From Incurvaria masculella (Eukaryota; Arthropoda; Insecta; Lepidoptera; Incurvariidae), in the NCBI GenBank assembly GCA_946894095.1, contig OX335653.1, positions 7,011,001-7,075,000 on the forward strand: a stretch of DNA of 64,000 nt, given 5' to 3'. Positions within the stretch are counted from its first letter, which is position 1, and each line of letters starts with the position of its first letter. The notes under the pieces are model-generated. The model saw nothing but the letters and a program-made list of their open reading frames with translations, was not told the origin of the DNA and did not search any database. Shown in pieces: positions 11,447 to 21,700 of the stretch. The position numbers and the translations under genes are program-made.

Positions 11447-13737
11447 GGTCGTGAAATTTAGTTTAAATCAGATACTTTGATATTTATTATGCAATCGCTT
11501 CAAAATGTTCAAACAAATATTTTATGTTAATTGAAAATTCCAACAACCTTTTTTATATTTTTCATGATTTTTCATTACTCAATCTTACTAGGTTGCAACC
11601 ATTTTTTTATTTTAAGCACACTTGATTTGATACTTTTAACTCGAAATAGGCATCTGTATTGAAAAATTTTTGAAATGTAAAGTCTGTTTTTTTATGTAAA
11701 TTCAACCATGTCATGCTCTATATCCTACCCAACTAGCAAAAGGTTGTATAACAAAATTTAAACATACCAAAATTGTAACATACCAAAATTAGCAAAAAAC
11801 TGGTATAAAAAGATTTCCACGGTAGCTGGTTATCACATAAACGTGTTAGGTAAATCATTTTAGCTTTGTAACTCATATCACCTATTGTTTTCTTGATCCA
11901 AGCATTTACATTAACAATAAATATACACTTCTACATGTCTCAAAGTACTATAAAAGATTCAAATTGAACATTTATGGAGCAATAATGTACTATAGCAGAT
12001 TTGTGATTAACCATTATTTTCTAATTGAGTTGGACGTTATTGAAGTTAAACCTGTAAGTTTCTGCAAAATTATAAGACAGTTTTAATGTCACGGAAACTC
12101 GTCACTTGATTTATTTATTCATGTTACGGATCTGTATACTAACTTTTTTGTGCACCGTACTAAAACGGTCACCAATACTCAACAATGCAACAATTTAGTG
12201 AAATCATAGTCTTTCATATTACGCTTGTAAACCATATTTTTGCCATAGAAGTCATTGTAAGCATGTGCATAGTGCTCGTGTTGTTCCACAAAGAAAACAC
12301 TACGATAATCCATAACAGTCTTTACCTTGTTTTCAAATTGCCTTTTTTACTTTTAGTTTTCAGTTTCTTTACATCACACATCACATAGTAAACAACAATT
12401 CTAAATGACAATGATGAACTTCAGCTAGGATAGTATTTCTGTCATGTGTTTACGTCACATTGTAGGCCTGTAGCAGTCACTGTATTTCACATTGTCCCTA
12501 TAACGGTGCCTGGTGGAAAAATCTATACATTTACTTGTTAATTTATTTTATATAAAACTTAATATTTCAAATGCAAACCATATACTTAAACCATATAAAA
12601 ATCTTGACGGTAAAACTAAATATTTTTCTAACAAAGTTTAAAACATGAATCGCTACTACCCATGACACCATAATATTAAATTGCATTAAGGCATTATGAT
12701 ATATAAATTATATTTATTGCTACGCAATCTCCACCTTGGAGCAAGGTAGTCTAAATAAAGTTTTTTTCACAATATTGTGTTGTACTACTATGTAATATGT
12801 GACCCAATTATAGAACAAAGAGGTCATATAAAAAACCACTGTGGAAAGTCTACAATACTGAAATACAGTCATAAATCTGCGCCCTTTTCTATTAAAGTAA
12901 ACTTTATTATATCCTTTACAGAGCCACTCACAAACACTTCACACATTCTGGGACTTCTGTAGAACAAACTTTTGCTGGTTGGGAAATAACACTATCACAA
13001 TTTAATAATAACAGTGAGCATGGAAGGATAGGAGTAGCAACCGAAACAAGTTTATACGGAGGCGGCGCCGGCAAGTGTGTTTGCTTACAAATTCGCTTAC
13101 TACTGATTTTCTCGAGTACCAACGACACGTTAGTACATGTAAAACTTTATAGGAAGCTTTTAGTCCGTCCTTCCATGCTCGCTGGGTAACAACTTTGACG
13201 TATATCTTAAATGTTTGTGATTATATTCCTAGAGAGAGCTAATTTTTTTACGAGTTCCCGCTCATTTCCAAGGAATTTAAGTAATTGGTTGCTAGTTGAG
13301 CATGCAACTAATTTGATTTCATATTATTTGTGATCACTGATTTGAATCTAGCAATACACTGGCCTGGGAGTTGTATTATAGCAGGAAAGTAAACTGTATT
13401 ACTTTCTGAGGTAACACTTTAGGATAAATCGAAAGTGTGATGTTTTGCAGTTATCGTTTTTTTTCTAACTGGCAATAAACAAATGCGGACATGTTGGTCC
13501 TATTAATGTCACTTTTGTATTCAATGTTGAGTAGGTATGGATGTAATGTGGAATTTAAACATTGGGAATTTACCGAAAAATAAAGTGAAAATATTTTGCT
13601 CAAGCATGAACATGGATATATTATTGTAATCAAAACAGGGGGTTTTTAGTGCAGTCATTGCGGAGGTTATTTCTGAGAAACAAAACATCTTCATTACCAG
13701 ATTTATTGATTCAAGTTAACCAAACGACACCTCAGAG

Positions 13738-14060
13738 TTTTATTATCGAGGTTAAGCAACACTGGGCACACTCTGCATGGTTGACGGTCTGAACGTTGAG
13801 GCTGGCCGTGATTCGGATTTCATGTAAAATTGTAGATACCTTTTTTCCTGTAGGTCGGCTAGTTAGTTAGCAATAGTAGTAGTTACTTACTTACTAGGTT
13901 AGGTTCATATTTGTTAGTACGATGGCATTAATGAATGATGGTCGAAGGGGCAACGAATATTTTCCGTGTTTTCCATCCAGTTCAATGCAGCCGTGCAATA
14001 TAAGAAAAGTACTGGCATAGCACCCATGTAGCTCCCACGTTGCCCGAACAGACCCTTTGG
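13738..14060 (+). mobile_element. 5S rRNA-derived SINE
   Basis: The head GGTTAAGCAACACTGGGC is nearly the same as 5S rRNA positions around the internal A-box (GTTAAGCAACATCGGGC). It is followed by the diverged C-box GCATGGTTGACGG and the common body GTTGAGGCTGGCCGTGATTC, then AATGATGGTCGAAG and TTTTCCATCCAGTTCAATG. Confidence 0.65.
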
Positions 14061-14258
14061 TGATTTGATTGAAGAATTAACTTAACACTATGGAACGACA
14101 GGATCATGGTGTAGCAAGCTGCTCACAAAGTTCGGATGATCTCTTGTTTAGGAAAATTCACAGGATTTCGTTGGAATGGCCTAACTAAGGAATATATTTT
14201 CTGGGATGCCGTCGCGTTAAAAAAAACAACCTCATACATTTGGCAGGCAGCGGGACTT

Positions 14259-14330
14259 AGGTGGGCCCGTAACAATCAGAAAATGTATAGGAACCGTTCC
14301 ATACAAACATAGTTTTGTAATTATTTAAAA
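14259..14330 (+). mobile_element. fragment of the GGCCCGTAAGC TTAA MITE
   Basis: TTAGGTGGGCCCGTAACAATCAG followed by GTTCCATACAAACATAG matches, in shorter blocks, the left end of the elements at 6510 and 19684. The right half is missing. Confidence 0.5.
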
Positions 14331-14948
14331 TAAGTTTAAATTAACTAGATATTTGTTATTTCGGAATTGAATCGAGAATAACATCTTCATATTTATTTTG
14401 TTACATGGTTTCGATACATTTTTCGAACTACATTTGAATAGGTAGTATATCTTGTTAGGTATGCACGGGGATTACAAGCAGCACAAGTTAAAAAAAACTT
14501 TTTATACATGAGAGATGCATTACGGGCAAATTAAAACAAATTACCTGAAACATAATGAATCTTGTATTAAACAGAAAAGAACTTCACAATCTTTCATTCA
14601 TACAATCTAAATATAGCAAACGTTCAAACATGATATTATGATTTCATTTCACAACATGATTGTTAACATTCATTTTAGGGTTTGGTAGAATGGCTTTCTG
14701 CAACATCAAGTTTGAAGAGTATGACTTTTCGGACCCTTCATTTTATCCATCTTCACCAATGCCAGCTCCGATCAACGAGTCATCTCGATGCTTGTTACTA
14801 CTCTCAGCTACTGAGTTAGAAGCGATGCTTCGGTGCGCGCTTGTTTTACATTCGGATTTGTCTCGATGCTTGTTACTGTCGTTATTCTCGGCCACAGAAA
14901 GTAACAATATTTGTCTCTCGGTACAAATCAATGATGAAAAAGAGAGAA

Positions 14949-15248
14949 TAAAAACCGGCCAAGTGCGAGTCGGACTCGCACACGAAGGGTTCCGTACCGT
15001 ACAAGATTTACAAAAAAAAACAAGTTTTTTGTATTTTAATTATTATTAATCCCCCCCCTTTAATTATTATTATTTTATAATGTTACCTATTTGTTGTTAT
15101 AGCGGCAAAATAAATACATAATCTGTGAAAATTTCAGCTTCCTACCTGTTACGGTTCATGAGATACAGCCCCGTGACAGACGGACGGACGGACAGCGGAG
15201 GCTTAGTAATAGGGTTCCGTTTTCACCCTTTGGGTACGGAACCCTAAA
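14949..15248 (+). mobile_element. lepidopteran dispersed element, AACCGGCCAAGTGCGAG type
   Basis: Begins AAAACCGGCCAAGTGCGAG and GGGTTCCGTACCGTAC and ends GGGTACGGAACCCTAAAA. It contains CGGTTCATGAGATACAGCC and (GACG)n near 15180. This element is widespread in moths and butterflies and is the clearest taxonomic marker in the window. A truncated copy is at 28170-28297. Confidence 0.75.
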
Positions 15249-15659
15249 AGGGATAAGGTAAAATATGGCTTAATTTTTTAACGAATCGTTTTACTACTAT
15301 TTTTTTAACTTACATACCTACATGTCGCTTTCCCGGAGAGGTAGGCAGAGATGATAGAGCCCAATACGCTACAATCACAACACACTTCTTTCGCTTCATC
15401 TGCAGGCATACATCGTTTCGTACATGATCTACGATTACGAGTGCTACGTACCTGACCTGTTTGAAGTATCACATCAATTTTTAATCTCCTAGGCCGCCAG
15501 GGAACGACACTTCCGCTCAATTCTACTCTGTAAATTAATTATGTCATTCTTTTGTTCACTCCCTTCTCGATTCTAGTCACAAAGACATTTTTCAATTGAC
15601 AATGCTCTTTTCAATTTAGGTATGACCTTTTATTTTAAAAACATAGTTCGATTCGAGCG

Positions 15660-15835
15660 CTTCCATTCAGCAGAAGTAAAGCAACAGACTTGACACTTAT
15701 ACAAAAAATCATAAACTTTACACTTTTTATAGGAATAAAAAAAAAAAAAAACAAGTGCACCCCCAGTTACCAACTCAGATGTACACGCATCAGCTTTAAG
15801 CTGCTAGTGTATCGAGACAATAATAACAATATCCG
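15660..15835 (+). mobile_element. LINE 3' tail, uninterrupted
   Basis: Same tail as 6375-6945 (ACAAGTGCACCCCC, GTTACCAACTCAGATGTACA), but GCATCAGCTTTAAGCTGC is continuous, giving the empty site for the MITE at 6510. It ends CGAGACAATAATAACAAT. Confidence 0.7.
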
Positions 15836-16071
15836 CCCCGTATTAAATAATCGGTAGTTTTGCACAGTTTTTACAAAATAACAATATTTGGTGAAGAGTA
15901 GGTAAGCATCCAATAACGAGTACATAGGGATAGTCATTCTAACAAAACCGAACATTTGTGTAAGGAAAACATGATCAATTCTTAGGCAGCCCCAATTCCA
16001 TAACGATAGGATATGGATTTCCGTGTTTTAAAATGGAATTAAAGTAAAATAAATTTAAAAACATATTTAAA

Positions 16072-16077
16072 TTTATT
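16072..16077 (-). terminator. candidate POLD3 poly(A) signal AATAAA
   Basis: AATAAA on the minus strand about 230 bp after the POLD3 stop codon, in an AT-rich stretch. Chosen by position only. Confidence 0.35.
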
Positions 16078-16303
16078 TTTTCTTTTTCTTTTAGAGAAAT
16101 CCTAGATCAGCGCTTGGGCCAGTCTAATAAATAATAATATAGGTATAGATAATTTTCATAAAATTGGATGACAGAAGGCATGCAGGAATAATGTAGCCGC
16201 CTAAGTTGCCCAGTTGTCACTATGGTAAGACAGGATAAAAAAGAGGAGTTTTCATTATATTAGGGGCCATTGCAGGGTGATTTTTAACACAAACTGATCA
16301 CTT

Positions 16304-17689
16304 TCAGGGTTTTTTCTTGAAAAAGTTCATAATGGATGCCTGCTTGCCCTTCTGAGGTGATGGCTTCTTTTTAGACTTAGGTGTGCCCGCTGAAGTTGTC
16401 TTTTCAATGAAATTTTCCTTTTTAACATTTGTCTCAACAATATTTTCCTTCATCTCCACTTCCTCTTCAGAGCAGCTTTCTAAAATTTCTTCCTTTTTGG
16501 TGACCATGTACCCATCTTCGGTTGTGTAGGTTCTGTCAATCATCTTCCTCCGTTTCTTTGGGTTAAGGGTAGCCGAGGTAACCTTGACAACATCAGCATT
16601 CGGTGTGGGAGGAATAACATCATCATCTGAATCCGCCAAAACATCTGGATTTTTTTCTTCTTCAAATGGATCCTCTGTTTCACTGTTTTCGCTATCTGAG
16701 ATGCGAAGAACACGTTTCCGTTTCTTATCCACCTTACTATTCTTATTGACAGTTACGACCACCTTTTTTTTTTCGATTTCCTTCTTTATTTCTTGTTTAT
16801 GCGGTTTAATTTGAGTTTTATTGTTCGTATCTTCTTTTTGAGGTTTCTTGTCCTCTTTCTTGACAAGCTTGCCGCTTTTATGGCAGTCCTCATCGGTTTC
16901 CCTTTTGTCCTCAGTTTCCTTTTTAATCTTTTTGGGTTCTGCTTTGATGTTTAAATTTACTTTTCCAGCTTGAACAGCATCAGATTTATTGAAGAAATTA
17001 GAAATATTACTTTTAGGCTTCACTTTGGTCGATGAATCAAGTTCTGTTTTAAATAGAGGATGCTCTTTGCGTTTATCAGGCTCCAGTGCTTTGCACTCAC
17101 TTGATGACTTTTTTTTTACATCAGCAGCAACATTTTCCTTGGAAACCTCAATATAAGCCTCTCTAGCAGAACTCTGTTCCTTCTGAGAGACTTTATTTTC
17201 TGTTTTTAAGGAGTTTACAGCACCATTTGAAACAGCTATGTAACTGTTGGTCTTTAAACAGGTTATTTCTTTCTGTGAGCGCTTAGCGCAGGACTCACTA
17301 CTAATTGCTCCAATTGTGGGAGTAAAGTCATTAAATCCGCCGGCCGCTGAAGCCAATGTCGCTGCTTCCAGCGCAGCGCTTGCTCGGCTAATGGCGTAAA
17401 TGTGCTCAAATATAATTGGCTTGAGCGAGGCACGCATACTTTCCAGTTCCGCTAGCGGACAGAGCACTACACGCGTGCCATGGGACGCACTTGTACCACA
17501 GACGAGCACAGACACCTTCAGCCCATGCGCAGTCCCGTGCGCATCCACGAACTCTTGTAGAAGCGCCTTGCAAGAGTTGACGTGCAGACATAGCTCACCC
17601 GCCAGCCGCCGGTACGAGACCGCCTCACCGGCGTCTAGCACTAGTTCTTCGAGCGTTTGCAATGCTTGATGCCATGTTTCCTTATTCAT
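16304..17689 (-). CDS. POLD3: DNA polymerase delta subunit 3 (POLD3, p66), intronless
   Basis: Accessory subunit of replicative DNA polymerase delta (and of polymerase zeta in other animals). It links the small subunit to PCNA in the nucleus. The 461 residues match the family size (human about 466). The N-terminus (residues 1-115, with SYRRLAGELCLHVNSCKALL) is the winged-helix-like part that binds POLD2. The rest is a Lys/Glu-rich linker with an internal SNISNFFNKSD motif like the SNFF block of human POLD3, an acidic NSETEDPFEEE stretch, the family block RTYTTEDGYMVTKKE, and a C-terminal PCNA box, Q450-A-S-I-M-N-F-F457. ATG at 17689 is the first Met of a full-length match. The gene has no introns, unlike its human counterpart, and is divergent from PINCH. 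Confidence 0.92.
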   Translation of the reverse strand: MNKETWHQALQTLEELVLDAGEAVSYRRLAGELCLHVNSCKALLQEFVDAHGTAHGLKVSVLVCGTSASHGTRVVLCPLAELESMRASLKPIIFEHIYAISRASAALEAATLASAAGGFNDFTPTIGAISSESCAKRSQKEITCLKTNSYIAVSNGAVNSLKTENKVSQKEQSSAREAYIEVSKENVAADVKKKSSSECKALEPDKRKEHPLFKTELDSSTKVKPKSNISNFFNKSDAVQAGKVNLNIKAEPKKIKKETEDKRETDEDCHKSGKLVKKEDKKPQKEDTNNKTQIKPHKQEIKKEIEKKKVVVTVNKNSKVDKKRKRVLRISDSENSETEDPFEEEKNPDVLADSDDDVIPPTPNADVVKVTSATLNPKKRRKMIDRTYTTEDGYMVTKKEEILESCSEEEVEMKENIVETNVKKENFIEKTTSAGTPKSKKKPSPQKGKQASIMNFFKKKP

Positions 17690-18797
17690 ACTGCCAGTTT
17701 ACTTGAGTGCAGTGGTACAGTAGAAGCTTGGGCTGGGCGGTCAACCAAAACTCCGCCAAAAGCAACGCACACGCACAAACATCAACTCTCGACAAACCAG
17801 AAGCAAAGAGTATGTAAAGCGACCCAGACAGCCAGACGAAAAACTCGCGCAAAACTGACAGAATGATGTTTTTGTTGTATATATTTGTCCGTTTCCGAGA
17901 GGCAAAGGTTAAACAATACATTCATAGCTGTGTTCGGGCTAAGTCCTCGAGCCATTTAGTGCAAGAAGGAGCAAGCAATAGCGTGTTGGCTAATAGAGTG
18001 ACAGTTCCGTGAACTGGCAGTGCGATTACGAAGCGTTAACTTTCGTATTTTAGTCCGTCTGCGGCCGAATGCAGACTCAACACCACTCTGCATTCGGCCG
18101 CAGACGACTGAGATGCGTTGGACCTGAAATAAATATTTTATGGCCAGCGCGCTGGTGCCATTAGTCGAGCGCATTGACCGGGTCCTTAGGAAGTAATATA
18201 TAAGTCAATAGTGGGACTATAAAAGAGGACTTAAAAACCAATAAACCAAAGATGAAAAGACCTATAAAGGCTGCCTATCAGTTGTTCGGTTTCACCACTT
18301 CCAGCTACAAATATCCCAAAGTTCCATTTCGGTTACACCATTGACCATTGTCAATCAATATTGTATTCTTTGAGTGTGGAATCGGTGGGTGGGTTGCACA
18401 GAATACATTTATTGGTACTTCGGTGGGTTTGGGAAAGCGAAGCGTTACTCTTTGGGTTTGGGTGACTAACATTATTTTTAGTTGAGTCGAGTTGCTTCGA
18501 GTGCTTCGACTGGTTTTAAAGTATCCCATATTTGTCGGTGTCTCAAGTCAACAAAAACGTACAAGCCAGAGTTGCAAAAGTCGCAAGCAGCATTTCGTGC
18601 AAGCCAGAAACTTTCAAGGATCTAGGAGGTAAGTGATATTTACAGCGATTGCGTCACGAAGTTTTATGGGTGTTTGATGGAGATCGACTTCACATCAAGC
18701 TTACTCGTTTCCAGAATTTTGACTTGTGCTTCTGTTCGGCAGCTAAGCTGTCGTTTCTTTTGGGTCAGTAAGAGGATTTGATCGAGCGGCTCTGAAG
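17690..18797. promoter_or_regulatory. shared upstream region of POLD3 (-) and PINCH (+)
   Basis: About 1.1 kb between the two divergent start codons. It must hold both promoters and 5'UTRs. The PINCH leader probably includes 18600-18797. No TATA box or other clear element could be fixed; the one striking structure is the perfect inverted repeat at 18057-18105. Confidence 0.45.
18057..18105. repeat. perfect 19 bp GC-rich inverted repeat
   Basis: GTCTGCGGCCGAATGCAGA at 18057-18075 and its exact reverse complement at 18087-18105, with an 11 nt spacer. It is GC-rich in AT-rich surroundings and lies between two divergent start codons. Confidence 0.85.
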
Positions 18798-21700
18798 ATG
18801 CCAGTACCGGGGTAAGAAGAATGAAAGTGTTATAGTGTGGGTGTGTGGGAGTGGTTTAATTCGATCACCAAAATAACCCACTCATACTAAAATAGGTCAA
18901 AGTAAACTACTTACTGATGGCACCATAGACTATCGTTTGTGAGATCTAACAAGATAACTTATTTCGGAGCACTAATATTTACAGGTAAAGTCACACGCTT
19001 ACTAAATCGTTATTTAGCCATACGTATTTAGCCACACCAAGTACTACACAAAACACTTAAATGTACTTAAAATCTTGGCCATTATTTTCAATACAAAAAA
19101 TTATCTGGTAGGATTGGATGGTGCTTTGGCTCTTATTGATCTTTTTGTTGGCATATTTTTTTCAATAGATTAATGTTTTGTAATGTTTCGTTCGCCAAAT
19201 AGAGTGAATGCCCGTGGCAGATGTTGTCCTACCCCTTCCAAGCGCCAGCGGTTGCGCTGGCTCCAAATACCAAAAATCCGTGTTCATATAAAATTTAAAT
19301 GTTATTACTGTAATAACATTTATATTGCATATCCCACAGAAGCCGGTTACACTCAAACTCTGTTAATATCTCAAAACAAATGACGCACAAACACACTTGC
19401 TGCCTTTCGCAGGCCGACGTAAGGGTTGCAGTGTACTGAAATATGATTTTGGGATGTGTGTGTGCCTAATTACATGCTCTTAACAATACAACTGCATCCT
19501 GGTTCACTAATTGAGATAGTTTATAAGTATTATACTAAAACTGTCAAAGGCCAAACTTTAGTTGGATGGGCGACTTTCAGAGAACCTACCCTTTTCAACG
19601 GGACCAGGGGAGCGCTGTTATTGCACCATTTCTCAAATAAAAGTAATTTTGGGTCGTTCACTTGTTTTGGGTGTTACACTTAAGGTCTGCCGGTAAGCAT
19701 CAGAAAATTTCGCCTCCCATAGTTTACTAATAATTTGAAAACCATTATTCCAACTTACTTGATATTTGGTATTAGTATTAGGCTACAAATATCTGTGTCT
19801 GCATGCCTTTATTTCGGTAAATGTATTCTGGGTCAAACCACAGAGAAAACAAAATTCGTATGAAGATTTTATTTTTGCTTTCATTTCATTCGGTTTGGAT
19901 TTTTCAAAAAAACAAAAGCATGCAGACACAGATATTTGTTACCTGATATTAGATATTAAATATCAATTTCATTGGAATAGCGGTTTCCAAATGATTAGTA
20001 AACTACGTTCTATGGGGAGCATAGCTTACGGGCCGTTCTTAAAACGTTAAAAGCTCATGAAAATCTTTATTTACATGTTGTAATAATTGTTTTTTTAATG
20101 TCAGCGTGTTGTTCTCTCTGTCTGTGTTTACTCTATTATAAAATAAATAGAATCTCCAGTTACCATGTTTTTGCAGTTGTGATTGTTGGAACTTTTGAGG
20201 GTCAAATATGAATACATTTCCAATAATGCAAAACTTTGGCATTACTTACTTACGACTTACTCAATCATACTTACTCATTTAAAATGACAGCACAAAACCA
20301 CAGTAATACTAGTTTTTATTAATGTTTTCCTGTTCTAACAGGAAAATCACTGTTAGGTGGGTACAAAAATAATTCCACTTGTGGCTCATCCCTGTAACAT
20401 AATCCAGATGAAACTGACAATATATAACTGAACTAATTGTAGGTAGCTGTATTAAAATAATCACTGTTTCAATGAAAAAGCAATAATTAAAATGTACTAA
20501 CTTATTTAAGATTAAAGTTATGTTAATATGTTCTTTCTTTTCTTCATTTGTAATGTGTTGTGTTGCAGACTTGCCAACATGTCGCTGGACAACATGTTCT
20601 GTAAGCGTTGTGGCGACGGCTTCGAGGCCAATGAGAAGATTGTCAACTCGAGCGGGGAGCTCTGGCACACGCAGTGCTTTGTGTGAGTGCTTTTCTACAG
20701 ATAATGATTTCTCCGCATTTAACGAGTTGTCTTCAAAGGAACAATTAAAACAAGGAAAAACCTGATTCAGGAGTCTTTTCGACAGCTGTTTAGCCCCATT
20801 AGATTTTTTCTGTGTTTAAAAAAAACCTTTTCCTTTCTCTTTACATGGCTCTAGTTGCTTCTTGAACCTAGTGTGTTAAGTCATCCATAAATGGTAACAA
20901 ACATGCTACTTATCATACAAAATAAATGAGTTGTTCGTGAATTTCCCATAGACAGATGGACAGAAAGCTTTGACTTTTGACAGTTGACTTACACTTGCAT
21001 TCCTAGCAACGTGACTAGAATCAGAATGTCTGATCTTTCAATAGCCGTGAGACCTTACCATGTAGATATTCAACAAAACAGCTCCAAAATATTTGTATAC
21101 TTGTAGCCTTGAGGCCTTTCATGCAGTAGATACAAGTTTTTTTTTGTTTTTTTATAGAAGTGTTACAATGTTTATTGCAGGTGTGTACAGTGTTTCCGTG
21201 TGTTCCCTGATGGGGTTTTCTATGAGTTTGAGGGTCGCAAGTACTGCGAGCGGGACTTCCAGGTGCTATTTGCACCATGCTGTGGCAAGTGCGGTGAGAA
21301 CATTTCTACCATCATATTTGTTACAGGAAACAAATGACTTTGTTACATATATTTATTTATTATCCTGCATTGGGTGCATTCACTCTTGAATTAGTCTGCG
21401 AACTGACAAGAAAATTAGCTGGGAGTCATTGTTTACATGTCTTGACTATCCAATACCTTTTTAATTGATCTTCGAATTTCTTTCGCTTTTGAATGAGTAA
21501 CCCAATAATGCAGCCCTAATGTAATTTCGCCACCCCCATTCCACTTAAAACCCTTGCTATTACCTACTTTACATACAAATTGAATTAGTTGTTCATTAAT
21601 TTTTCATCAGTTTCACGGAAAGATCAAAAGCAATATCGTATTTAGCTGTAAGGTTTCAAATTAGCATAAAATTGTGCAGGAGCACCTTGCTGACTTACAC

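Larger units (their letters stand above)
10129..16303. other. intergenic: TAF5L 3' region and repeat-rich spacer
   Basis: Follows the TAF5L stop and lies downstream of the POLD3 stop, so the two genes converge here. It begins with likely TAF5L 3'UTR of moderate GC and then turns AT-rich (11.5-13.7 kb), with no ORF that reads like a host gene. The recognisable pieces are an RT fragment near 11.3 kb, a 5S-derived SINE, a MITE fragment, a dispersed repeat and a LINE tail, listed separately. The short open frame at 15305-15520 on the minus strand was not recognised. Confidence 0.6.
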
